Assembly: GCA_032433595.1 (NCBI GenBank)
Contig: JASWJB010000174.1
Location: 1 to 64,000, forward strand
From: Conoideocrella luteorostrata
Taxonomy: Eukaryota; Ascomycota; Sordariomycetes; Hypocreales; Clavicipitaceae
Direction: 5' to 3'
DNA length: 64,000 bases
Shown here: positions 12,601 through 23,223 of the stretch, piece by piece
How positions within the stretch are numbered: position 1 is the stretch's first letter
Layout of the letters: each line of letters opens with the position of its first letter
Notes under the pieces: model-generated
Databases searched by the model: none
Seen by the model: only the letters and a program-made list of their open reading frames with translations
What the model was told of the DNA's origin: nothing
Made by a program: the position numbers and the translations under genes

Positions 12601-13499
12601 CAACCCCCCAACCCCAGCAATCCACTCCAAAGCACTCTGGTCCGTCCAGTGTCGCTAACCCGACGAGTTCCTACGCAGCCAAGCCATCTGATCGACGACT
12701 TTGTTGCTCACCTTTGACCTACTTCTCTCGTCCACAAATATTCTTTCACGCCCTCCCGTCCATTTTACCTCCCATCGACATCGTTGAGCCTCGGTGGGAA
12801 TTGCGACGACTAGACATTCAACATACTTAATGTAGCTTACCGCTCTTCCACTGCTTGCACACCACCTCCCCGACCCCCGAACCTCGATTCATTGACGTCG
12901 GTCCACTCGGCTCGACAACAGACGCTTTTCGCCTCTCACGAATCCTCATCTTTGTGGCATAACATATACCACTCTTTGCGTTCTTTGCGTCCTATAAACA
13001 AGCTGAACTTGTATCTGCTCACCAAACTTTTTTGTTGCGGCGGTCAACAAAGTCATCCTGGATCCAATTGCGTTATCGATACCGAAATGCGTTCTCGTGA
13101 CGCAACGCCAGTCTAATCTGATCTGACCGAGCGACTGCCATTACGTCGTGCTGGGTACCTAGGTATGTTCTCTATCTGCACCGTTTGTAAGGCGTATTCA
13201 GATTTTGCAGGGATTTGCACAATTCGGCAAACGTCGGGTTTGGCTTCTTTCCGGCATCCCCGCCAGGCTCATGGGCTTTTGCTAACAGCTCGAGATCCTG
13301 CTTTGCAGACATCTAGGATTAAGCTCCGATTTTGGTTGCGACTTAGCTGCAGTACACATTTCCTTTACCAGCCCTACTCTGACGTCGACTCGAGCCGAGC
13401 CGACATAAATCGAACCTATTTTATCCATATGTACACATTGCTCCCTGGAGTAAAGCGTAGATTCAACTTGAGGTAACCGCATCGTGCGGTGCCACCGTT
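9667..13499. other. Long gene-free region (3.8 kb) with CT-rich leader at its right end
   Basis: No frame here looks like a real protein. The left part is AT-rich 3' flank of the Ufd1-like gene. From about 12,720 to 13,499 the DNA is CT-rich and looks like promoter plus long 5' leader of the Sip5 gene; GTATGT near 13,163 and several AG sites suggest a possible leader intron. Exact copies of the dispersed 9-mer lie at 10761 and 12366. Direct repeats of GATTGACAGATA lie near 11,895-11,925. Confidence 0.5.
12513..12540. repeat. Short tandem repeat, unit CAGCTCCC
   Basis: Three perfect tandem copies of an 8-base unit followed by a partial fourth, in the promoter-proximal region of the Sip5 gene. 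Probably a small unstable microsatellite. Confidence 0.85.
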
Positions 13500-16061
13500 A
13501 TGGGCAACTCAAATACGAAAGAGTCTCGACAAGGAGACAATGCCGACGACCCCCGTCGAAATGACGCAGGCAGATCTCGCAACCGAATGAGCCGAGGCGA
13601 TCTAGGGGGTTTTCTTAATTTGCAGCCACCTCGGGACCGTGGTCGTGACCGCCAGGATGCCCCGTTTGAGCACCGCGAGACTAGACAGGAGCGCGAGGCA
13701 CGCAGGCTAGAAAAAGAACGCGTGGCAAGAGCCAAGGAGCGGGAGAGGAGTGTTCGAGAAGAGCATGTGGACGGAGGCTATCTAGTCACGATGGGCACTT
13801 ACACTGGAACGGAAGACTTCAGCAAGCCTGTCGTCCGACAGCTGCAGGTGCGGTTTTTCTTGTCTTGCAATGCGCACATTGATTTCTCATGCTGAACTAA
13901 CACATATCCCGTCCGTCAGATTGAAAGAAAACTCGCTCCCTTTTGGCGTGGCTTGAACGACTGGTCAAACAATTGGGCAGAACACCAGCTCATGGCCGCT
14001 GCTCGCGGCTTACCGATACCAGCTGCCGATGCACCGCCTGACCCGGACCTGATGCCCAGTCCTCTTCCCCGAACCGAAATTTCGAGTAACCACAGCCTAC
14101 AGAATCTGATGGTCCCAATGGGCCCCAGAACGCTCTCTGCTGCTTCGGATCGTAGTGGCTCTGGACCTGGCTCCGGGATTTCCTCTCCGTTGTCTGCGGT
14201 AGCTCCTAAGAGCTTGTCGATCAAGCCCAGGGCCAAAGCACTCGCGGCAGCTCTCAGCGTGGGTTCTCGCAATAACTCGTCTACCGATTTAACGCCAAAA
14301 GAAGCCAGTCTGCCTCTTGATCCGTTTGTTAACGGCCAACCGATGGAGGTGTATTTATACAAAGACGCGTCTGAATGTCCCATTTGCTTTCTGTCATACC
14401 CTCCTTACCTTAATCGCACCCGATGCTGCGACCAATCCATATGCAGCGAATGTTTTGTCCAAATCAAACGAGCCGATCCTCACCTACCAGAGCACCATCC
14501 TAATGGTGAAGCCAGAGACCCGAATGAGGGTCTCAATCCGGATGACCCCCCTGAAATGCTCATATCGGAGCCATCAGCCTGCCCTTATTGTCAGCAACCT
14601 GAATTTGGTGTCACATATGACCCTCCTCCATTCCGAAGAGGCCTGGCGTACTCGATGTACGCCTCAAATCCGGCCTCGTCCACCGCAATGTCTTCTCAGA
14701 GCTCCCTCAATTCGACACTTTCGCCACCTTTACCGCCACAGGCTGGAAGGAGGCGAACTCATAGCTTGTCCGCCACTGCGCCCAACGTTATTACAACAGA
14801 TCGAGTGCGTCCTGACTGGGCCACAAAGCTTGCGGCTGCCCGTGCTCATCAGGCACGGCGCTCGGCAGCGGCCACAGCATTACATACAGCTGCATTCCTG
14901 GTGGGCGCACAGGAAAACAGGTCCATTCTTCGCTCTGGTAGGTTTGTACGAAGAAGCACCGGGACGAGCACTCCTGGCAACGATCAGAGCGGTAACATCA
15001 CGGGGGAGCTGGATGGCGATCCTAACGACGGAGAAGATGGAAACAGGACCGCGGATGGCGCTCGTCGAACACGGATGGAGGAGCTTGAGGACATGATGTT
15101 TATGGAGGCTGTTCGTTTATCCCTGGCCACTGAGGAGGATAGGAAACGAAAAGAGGAAAAGGTACTACGAAAGGAGGCCAAGAAGCGTCAACAAGCGGAG
15201 AAGAAGGCTCAGAAGAAGGCGAGTAAGGACCCTTACGGAGGTAATCTCAGCAGTGCGAGTGGAAGTAGTCTTTCCCTCGGCCTTGGCCGGAGGCGCGGCA
15301 ATAGCGGAGCGAGCGGCTTGAGAGTTGAAGCAACGGTGCAAGGCGCTTCACAAGCTACGCGGGCAGACGACTCTCCGGTTACAGAACTGGACAATAAGGA
15401 TGACGCTACCGGGAAGGGAAAGGCTGTAGATCGTGGACTATATGATTTCTCGGCCACGGGGAGTTCAACTACCGGTGCCCTTCCGATCCCGACAGGTGGT
15501 AGTGCCTCTCGTGGAAATTCCCACCTGAGACAAATGAGCAACGCTTCTTCACTGGGCTCATCTCTGGCAGATACACCGTCCGGAAGCTACGCTGGTCCAG
15601 GATTTACGGGCCCTGATGGCACTAGATCCCGGTCTGACGCGGAACGAGACACTGGCAGTGAGCCCATGTTCAACTTTCGCAGTTTAGCGGAACTCGTTGG
15701 CGTTAATCTGGATGATGGTTGCGCACACCAAGGGGAGGGTAGTGAAGTTGATGTGACTTCTAGTAGCGCCAAGGACACGACTAGTCGTCCTCTATCGCAG
15801 GTCAAGGAGGAAGAAAAGGAGGGTGCCGAAGCTGAGCATGTAGAGACGACGGGAGCAAAAGAGACGATCCAAGAACGAAAACCACCCGCAGTTTTGACCG
15901 ACGAATCAACACTGATCAACAATGAAAACGGTAACGGCCTGTCGCCCAAGGTCACGCTCACTCCGGGGACTCCCATGCCTGATGATGATATTGCTACGGC
16001 GGAAGCTAAGCAACTGGGGTATTCTGGAACTATGGAACAGCTCTCTCGGGTTACGCACTGA
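13500..16061 (+). CDS. sip5: Sip5-like protein with RING-like zinc motif
   Basis: Two exons, 13500..13847 and 13920..16061, with a 72-nt intron carrying a CTAAC branch point; phase 0 on both sides, 829 aa. The N-terminus MGNSNTKE fits an N-myristoylation signal (Gly2, small residue at position 6), suggesting membrane association. A charged, coiled stretch ([19 protein letters not shown]) lies near residues 62-80, the conserved [19 protein letters not shown] begins exon 2, and a RING-like cluster [19 protein letters not shown] lies near 268-296 with a CPYC pair near 336. In yeast Sip5 interacts with Snf1 kinase and the Reg1/Glc7 phosphatase, so a role in glucose signalling is inferred from family. 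The C-terminal third is low-complexity Ser/Gly/acidic. The gene has an unusually long CT-rich leader. Confidence 0.9.
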
Positions 16062-16503
16062 AGTTGAGTTGGCGGACAGAATGTGCAGGTAGGTCGTAAT
16101 TAGTGAAGGAATACCGAAGGGAGAAAAGAGCCCGGATACCTTTAGAGCGGAATATGTCTATGCATTTGACAGCGTGATTGTTGTTTTACATTGGTGATGC
16201 AAATTGGTTTGGTAAGGAGTTATGGTGTTGGTGTGGCGGTCTAGTCTTAGTTGGTAGCGTCATTTACCGTAATGAGAACAGAACAATGCATGTTCGCCCC
16301 CAGACACGATATCTATGCTGCATGGCCCTTCACGTAATTGTTCATAATTATAGCTTTTCTGTCGAGTGAGTAATGGTGCCACATAGGTGTACACGAACGG
16401 TAAGAGGGTGAACTGATACGGTGCATAGCCATTGCCAGGAGATGTCTCCCGTTTTGGCGGCTATGTACGATAATTAGTCGAAGGTCTTATCTATATCTAT
16501 CCC
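16062..16503. other. Convergent intergenic region
   Basis: Facing 3' flanks of the Sip5 gene and the GCIP-like gene. I see no gene or strong repeat in it. Confidence 0.6.
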
Positions 16504-17640
16504 TTACACCTTCTTGATCTCTCCCCGAAACTTGACGATCCACTCCGAAAACGCATCCCTCTCGTCTTGCCAATCCCTGACGAACAGCTCGCCCGCGGCA
16601 AAGGCATCCAAAAAGCACTGGTCCATCATGCTGTCAATCCCTTCGGGCTGCAGCTCATAAAAAGCAGCAGCCAAGTCGCCAAAACTATCAGGAAGTTTAG
16701 CGAGGACCTTGGCCATTTCGTCTAGACGAGAAGGGACGTTGGACTCCTGAGGGAAAGGGAAGGAGAGTTTCTTTAGACGGCGCTTTGCAAGGGCTTGGTA
16801 GAGGAGAGTGACAAGGCGAAGACGCTTGAGGGAGGTTTCGAGGCGGGGACGGATGCCGTCTGGGTCGGAGGCCGGGATGGTTCGTTGGGAGTTCATGAGT
16901 TGGTCGAGCATGGCCTGTGTGGACAGCGACGTGGCGTTAAGTTGGCCGGATAGATCATTGAGGTCATCCTCGTCTGCGTCATCCTCGTCCTCTGGTTCCT
17001 CGTCGCCCCATTCCTTCAGCTCCTCCATTACATCACTCAGGATATCCTTCCACTGATCAACCTTCTTAACGAACAGGCCACTGACGCCCATGTTCGACAA
17101 GTCCATCAGCTCGTCGCAAGCTGACCAGAGCATGCCCGTAGCGGGTAAACTGCCTTTGTTTCCTGGCGCAAACCCCTCCCTTCTACCTTCGGACAAGATC
17201 TTGCCGTCCTTGGGAATCTTTTGGACAAGTACAGACAGCTCGGACAGCACGCGCTGTGCCCTCCATGCTAGTTCTCGTCGAACCACTTGGGTATATTGTG
17301 CTGCTGTGCATGCTTGCGCGGAGGACACGAGACCAGGTATGGGACCGGCGATGAGCTCACGAAGGACGGTGGAGACGGCGCTGGGTGTAAATGGCTCGTT
17401 GATTATGAGGAGGGAGATCTTGGTGCCATGGGCGCGGATGAGAGAGGCGGAGTCGTTGGCGAGAGAGAGTGCGTTGATGCTGGTAAGGTCTGGTGATGAA
17501 GAGGTTGCAGGGGGGGTGGGAGCTTCGGGGTTCTTTTGGATTTCGCCGAGGACGGCTTGAAGCTGACTTAGAAGCGAGGAGGCGGTTTGGACGACGGAGT
17601 CGAGGGCCTTTATGGCGTCGGCATCTTGGGCCGGGGGCAT
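16504..17640 (-). CDS. GCIP-like protein (Grap2 and cyclin-D-interacting domain)
   Basis: Intronless 378-aa frame. The mostly helical sequence, with SLLSQLQAVLGEIQKN at the N-terminus and LLYQALAKRRLKKL toward the C-terminus, resembles the Grap2/cyclin-D-interacting (CCNDBP1/GCIP) family. An acidic linker (EEPEDEDDADEDD) lies near residues 218-230. In animals the family binds cyclin D1 and HLH proteins; the fungal function is not established. The start MPPAQDADAIK is the first ATG and lies 460 bp from the divergent glucosidase II beta start, so the two genes probably share a promoter region. The length agrees with the family. Confidence 0.75.
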   Translation of the reverse strand: MPPAQDADAIKALDSVVQTASSLLSQLQAVLGEIQKNPEAPTPPATSSSPDLTSINALSLANDSASLIRAHGTKISLLIINEPFTPSAVSTVLRELIAGPIPGLVSSAQACTAAQYTQVVRRELAWRAQRVLSELSVLVQKIPKDGKILSEGRREGFAPGNKGSLPATGMLWSACDELMDLSNMGVSGLFVKKVDQWKDILSDVMEELKEWGDEEPEDEDDADEDDLNDLSGQLNATSLSTQAMLDQLMNSQRTIPASDPDGIRPRLETSLKRLRLVTLLYQALAKRRLKKLSFPFPQESNVPSRLDEMAKVLAKLPDSFGDLAAAFYELQPEGIDSMMDQCFLDAFAAGELFVRDWQDERDAFSEWIVKFRGEIKKV

Positions 17641-18100
17641 GATGAAAGGGCCGTGTGGTTGTAGGCGGATTCTGGTGAATGAGGTGGTTTGTGACGACTT
17701 TTTTTTTTAAACTAACTAGTTATCCTCCGAGAGGAGGGGTCCTGCCAGCCCTGGGATTGAAGATTGCCCCTCCCTGCCGTCCATGGACAAGCTGGAGGAG
17801 GACTGGCAGATTGACATTGGCGCTGGACCGACTATTTGCCGCTGTGGGGGAGCCGCTGTGGCGCTGCAATCGAGTCACAGCATCACCAGTGGCCAGTTGA
17901 CTCCTAGTGGGGAGATCCCCTGCAGCTACGAACTAACTAATGTTGTAGCAGATGCGGACCGGCCTCCGTCGTCTGTCGCAGCACCCCAACCGGTCACCGT
18001 GTTCAGATTTCAGATTTCAGTTCTAGATTCTACCGCAGACGACTCGGCCAGAGCTGCTGTCACAACAACCTCGTTTTCGCCCCCCTCAACAACGCTCACA
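17641..18100. promoter_or_regulatory. Divergent promoter region, GCIP-like gene / glucosidase II beta
   Basis: A 460-bp region between two divergent start codons. It contains a T run at about 17699-17708 and a CT/CAAC-rich leader just before the glucosidase gene (CAACAACGCTCACAATG). No specific operator could be identified. Confidence 0.5.
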
Positions 18101-20072
18101 ATGCTGCAGCCGCGTTCTCTGGTGCTATTGGGCGCCTTTTCTTCCCTCGCCGCCGCCGCTACTGCTGGCAGTTTGCCGCGCGGTGTCGGCCCAGAGTGTG
18201 AGTTGGACTGGTGGTGGGTGGATGCATTGACTATTGACTGTGACGCCTACTGGCTTGATGAGCTGCTCCCTACCTTTGCTGAGCTTCTTCAAGCTTCGTA
18301 ATTGAGTCAATTGGCTAATTTGGAATGCAATATGACAGTCGTCTCTCACTACGAAAGCAAAACCGAATTCAGCTGCATCTCGGATCCTTCCATCAAGCTG
18401 AGCGTCAACCGAGTCAACGACAACACCTGTGACTGTCCAGATGGCTCCGACGAGCCCGGCACGGCTGCATGCGCTCACATAGATCCTCTTTCTCCCCAGC
18501 AGCCGCTCCCCGGATCAGGGTCTCTCTCGAATAACGTCAAGCCGGCTCTGCCCGGATTCTGGTGCGAGAACAAGGGCCACATTGGCGCCTACGTCCCGTT
18601 CGTGTATGTCAACGATGGCATGTGCGACTACGACCTGTGCTGCGATGGCTCCGAGGAATACAGCCACAGGGGAGGCGTGAAATGCGAGAACCGCTGCGCC
18701 GAGATTGGCAAGGAGTACAAGAGACTGGCCGATGAGAAGAGACAAAAGATGGAAAAGGCAGCAAAGCAAAAGAATGCCCTGATAAGTGAAGCTCAAGTGC
18801 TGCGACGGAAGGCCGAAGCCAAGATTTCGCAATTGAATGGCGAGATCAAGGCTCTCGACGTGAAGAAGGCGGAACTGCAAAAGACGTACGCTGCCGCTCA
18901 AGTCCATGACAAGGGCCGGGTGGTTAAGAGCGAGGGCGTCGGAGGCAAGCTTGGTGTCTTGATCGGCGTGGCCAAAACCCGCGTCAACGAACTTCGCCAG
19001 ACGCTTGATGGCATTGTGCAGCAGCGAAACAATCTTCGGTCGCGGGTGGATGAGCTTGAGGGAATTCTCAAGAAGTTCAAGGAGGAGTACAACCCGAACT
19101 TCAATGACGAAGGTGTCAAGTCTGCGGTCAAGGCGTTTGAAGACTATTCTGCCAAAGAGGCCGACAACGTGCACGACGTGGCCCTCGACTCGGATGTTGA
19201 AGAAGTGCTGAAGGAGGACAGCGAGAGCAGCGGTGTCAATTGGGCTGAGTATGAGACGGGCGAGGAAGCCTCCGATACGGACGTCTGTAAGTTGACCCCG
19301 TATGATATTGGGACAAGCTTCGAATATGGACGCGCCTTTTTTGGGGACTACACCAACTTCTGCTAGCTCCTGCGCCAACAACTTTTAAACAAGACTAACT
19401 GTAAAATTTCCACCCTCTTATTTAGTATACAACTTTGAAGCTTACCTGCCGAGCTTCATCAGCAGCCTAATTCACGACAAGTTGGCATCTGCCAAGCTGT
19501 GGATGATCCAGAATGGCATCCTGGCTGACAGGACTGCCGCGGGATCGGAGTCACAGGTGGTTAAAGCGGCCCGCGAGGCTGTTGAGGCTGCGGAGAGAGA
19601 GCTCGGAGACAAGACTCGAGATCGTGATAACGAGACCGAGGATTTGAAGAAGGACTACGGCCCATCCGACATCTTCCGCGCCATCAAGGGCAAGTGCGCC
19701 AGCATCGATGCCGGCGAGTACGAATACGAACTGTGCTATCTCGACAAGACGATGCAGAAATCCAAGAAGGGGCATGGCAACACCAACATGGGCAACTTTG
19801 TCCGCATCGAACGCCAAATGGCGGACGACGAGGAAAGACTGGACGGCAAGAGCCTCGGCAAAGGCGAACGCATAGTTCTCAAGTATGAGGACGGACAGCA
19901 GTGCTGGAACGGACCTCGTCGAAGTACGGACGTTTGGCTTGGATGTGCCGACAAGGAGGAGGTCTGGCGTGTTAGCGAGGCCGAGAAGTGTGTGTACAAG
20001 ATGGAAGTTGGGACGCCTGCGGCTTGTGAGGATCCTGGATCGGCGAATGAGGCCAAGAAGGACGAATTGTAG
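18101..20072 (+). CDS. gtb1: Glucosidase II beta subunit (ER, KDEL)
   Basis: Three exons, 18101..18197, 18339..19286 and 19426..20072; the phases agree (T+TC, T+TA) and the product is 563 aa. The N-terminal signal peptide is MLQPRSLVLLGAFSSLAAAA. The family start GPEF..HYESKTEFSC is followed by two LDL-receptor-A-like clusters (CDCPDGSDEPGTAAC and CDYDLCCDGSEEY), a long lysine/glutamate coiled coil near residues 130-270, and a C-terminal MRH (mannose-6-phosphate receptor homology) domain with ELCYLDK, GQQCWNGPRRS and WLGCADKEEVW. It ends KKDEL, an ER-retrieval signal. Known role: the beta subunit keeps the catalytic alpha subunit in the ER and recognises mannose, supporting trimming of N-glycans in the calnexin cycle. 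Both introns have consensus donors (GTGAGT, GTAAGT). Confidence 0.94.
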
Positions 20073-20546
20073 ATGGTACTAAAGAGGATTTTACTCGGAC
20101 AGTAGTAGAAATGTACGATTACGACAAAAAATAGAAGAATAGGAGGTAGATGGGCAAACGTTAGCTGATTGCTGTACTCCGTACATTTCGGTGATACCGT
20201 AACAGCATCGAGACCCACATACGACGGAAGTGGTGGTGATTGATGCTAGCTACTAGGCACTTTCTTGCTTGCTATGTATGCCCCGCAGCCTGCTATCTCA
20301 TCCATCTCATCTCATCCACGGCATATCGTCTCATTATTTCACAGCTACCATTACTTTGTTGGCTCCAAAAATGGATATTATTTAGACATACTTCAAGTAA
20401 GCACTGACTCGAGCGGCGTCATTCCCCAATACTCAGCACCCAGTCAGCCGCTTCGTGGTGGTGTACACTCTGGAGTGTCACCCAATTTCCGATATACGAT
20501 ATACACGCTCTAGGAAAGAAAAATATAAAAGCACAAATATAAAACC
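20073..20546. promoter_or_regulatory. Intergenic region with promoter of the MFS transporter
   Basis: Tandem genes flank this region. It carries one exact 9-mer TACTCCGTA at 20175 and an AT-rich segment with TATAAAA just before the transporter start. No gene is seen. Confidence 0.45.
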
Positions 20547-22633
20547 ATGAAACTCATATCAACCACCCCCAAAGGCACACAGCGCCTCTACGTCCTCTGC
20601 ACGCACCTCGCCATTGGCGCCTCAATATGGGGCTACAACATCGGAGTGCTCTCCTCCATTCTTGTCCACCCGGGGTGGCGGTCTGCTCTGCACGAGCCGT
20701 CTCCGTCGCAGAAAGGCCTCATCACGGGGATATACTACCTCGGTACGTTTTTGTCGTACGTGCTCTTGTCGCACCCGCTGGCGGATCTTTTGGGAAGACG
20801 CTATGCCGCCTTGTTTGGGACGCTGGTGTTAAGCTTGGGAGCGCTGGTGATGGCGTTTGCGGACGGGAGCTCGGCCGTTGGTGTCATGGTTTTTGGGAGA
20901 TGGATTTGCGGTGTGGGGGTGGGGGTGGTGAGTACGAGTGTGCCCTTGTATCAGAGGTGAGGGGCTCTTCTTTTCTTCCTAAATTCTTGTAGCGAGAGTG
21001 CTAATGCTGAGGGCCTGCAGTGAGGTTGCTCCGGCAAAGCAGAGGGGTAGGTTTGTGACGATGAACCATGTTGGGTTTATTGCTGGGTTGGCGACTGGCC
21101 TTTGGTGAGTGAGCCCCCTTGCTTATGACCCTGATATGTTGATGTCGGGACATAAAGATATTAATAGAGTTTGGGCAGGGTTGGCTATGGCATGACATTC
21201 TGGACGACTGAGCAAGGCAGGTATTGGGGCTGGAGAGTCTCTGTCCTCATCCAACTCATCCCGGCGTGTATATTCACAGCTGGCTTGCCCTTCCTCCCTG
21301 ATACGTAAGTCCACACACACGGCAGGCCCGATCCAAATTCAAAATGTATAACTAACAGAGCCGTTGCGGGAAAAAAGCCCCCGATGGCTCATCCAGCAGG
21401 GCTATACCGAACGAGCGTCGCGCGTCCTCCATTCGCTCCGTCAAGATGCCCTACCTCCTCATCTCATCACCCATGAACTCCATGCCATATCCTCGTCTGT
21501 GGAGTCCCAGCCCCGAAACACAACCTTCCTCTCGCTCTCGCTGTCTCTCTTCCGCAACCCCAGCCTCTTTGCCCGTCTCTGGCGCGCGTTTCTCCTCCAG
21601 TTCATGGCGCAGATGTGCGGCGCTACAGCCATGAAGTACTACCTGCCTACCCTGCTGAAGGCCCTCGGGCTGGAGTACAGACTCGCCTTGATGGCGGGTG
21701 CCGTGGAAATGACTGCCAAGATTGGCATGACGGTCGTGGAGATGTGGATAATTGATCGCTTCGGCAGAAAGGCGTGCTTGACTGGCGGCAGTGTGATAAT
21801 GGGCCTGGCCATGATGGTAAGTGAAACTTGTGGGCATACACACACATACACACACATACACTGCAAGTGGTTGCTGACTGTTTTATGTTCCAAAGATCAA
21901 TGGTTTCTTGCCAATTGCGTATCCGCAGAACAAGAATAAAGCCGCAGACGCAGTTTGCATTGCATTCATATTCGTCTATGCCATGGGGTACAGCCTCGGC
22001 TTGGGCCCAGCGGCATGGGTGTACTCCTCTGAGGTGAGTGAGCTGAGCTGAGCTGAGCTGACATCCCCGATCCCCCATGCACACATCTTCAGCAATAAAT
22101 AGAATAGTCTCTGGTAACTACTAAACACATATACACACCTGTATCCAGATCTTTCCCACCTCCGTCCGAGCTCGAGGCCTCAACTTCGCCGCATCCGGCG
22201 GGTCCATAGGCAGCATCTTAGTTTCTCAAATATGGCCAGTTGGGAATGCCAGGTTCGGCAGCGGCATATACTTTTTCTTCATGGTTGTCAACTTTATCTG
22301 CGTCCCGGTAAGCTCAATCTTCTGAAAAAATTTTGCTCTGCGCCACCCAGGTGCGCGAGCATGACAGCGAAACGAGACACTGGAAAATGCTGACCGGGAC
22401 CCATCTAGATTATTTGGTTCTTGTACCCCGAGACAAAGGGACGAGCACTAGAGGATATGGACGGTCTATTTGGTAAGTCTGATGATGGTGAACACCCGAA
22501 TGTTCCTCTGGACGGAGTGGCGGAAGAAGATGGGGAGGGGGAAGGCGATGGCGATGGCGATGGCGATGGCGATGGCGACATTGGCAACACACAATCGACC
22601 CGAGATGAGGAGCATGAACCTTTATTGTCTTAA
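20547..22633 (+). CDS. MFS sugar-type transporter
   Basis: Seven exons: 20547..20956, 21021..21104, 21179..21304, 21378..21816, 21896..22033, 22149..22307 and 22409..22633; all phases agree, 526 aa. Family marks: GYNIGVLSSIL in the first membrane segment, DLLGRRYAAL after TM2, PRWLIQQGYTERA at the start of the central loop, DRFGRKACLTGG between TM8 and TM9, VYSSEIFPTSVRARG, and FLYPETKGRALEDMD after TM12. These are the sugar-porter signatures, so proton-coupled sugar or polyol uptake at the plasma membrane is likely; the substrate cannot be named. Intron 3 must end at AAAAAAG (21377) rather than at the CTAACAG just upstream to restore frame and give DTPRWL. The C-terminal tail carries a Gly-Asp repeat encoded by a hexanucleotide tandem. 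Confidence 0.87.
22544..22579 (+). repeat. Coding hexanucleotide microsatellite, unit GGCGAT
   Basis: Five perfect GGCGAT units and one GGCGAC, encoding alternating Gly-Asp in the cytosolic tail of the MFS transporter. Copy changes stay in frame, so the length is likely polymorphic. Confidence 0.9.
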
Positions 22634-23223
22634 TGCTCTACATACACGTGTTCTTATACTTATACTGCAATAGCGAGGCGTGCTCCATCGGACGTAATGA
22701 TCGTTCATTAGGGCAATAAAATTAAGTCACCGTAGCAGCAGAAATTGATTGAACATGTGTAACTATGTTTTAAAAGAAGAAGAAAACCACTGACGAACTG
22801 TTGGTTAATGTTCCCGGGCAGCATGGATATAGCCCGGCATCTAATTCTATATAGTCACGCGTTGAGACGAGTCCACGAGTCACAAAAGAAACAAAAATAA
22901 GATATTAAAAAAACCTAACACGGCTACTGGACATCTGCTTTGTCATGACGTTGCTCAACAGCAGCTGAACAGGTCATTCTTATAGCACAAAATATCAGTA
23001 AAGGTATCATGAACGCTGGATTAAAAAAAAAAAGAAGAAAACAAAGGACGTTATGGTTGCGGTGAAAGAGACTGTCGTTGATACTACAAGCCCGTCCCAA
23101 AATCAAGCTTCCTCCAAACTCCCCCTTCCATTTGCATCTGTCGTTCAACATCAAAAGGCCACGACAAAAGCAAATAAATATGCACCAAGAACTGTCCTCT
23201 ATAATCTCGTAGACATGCCTATA
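22634..23223. other. Convergent intergenic region
   Basis: AT-rich 3' flanks of the MFS transporter and the TOR gene, with several A runs (for example near 23025-23040). No gene was recognised. Confidence 0.6.

Noticed and set aside
12223..12717. 164-aa frame upstream of the Sip5 gene
   Set aside because: It runs across the CAGCTCCC tandem and two 9-mer-like sites and has no protein-like pattern; it lies in promoter DNA.
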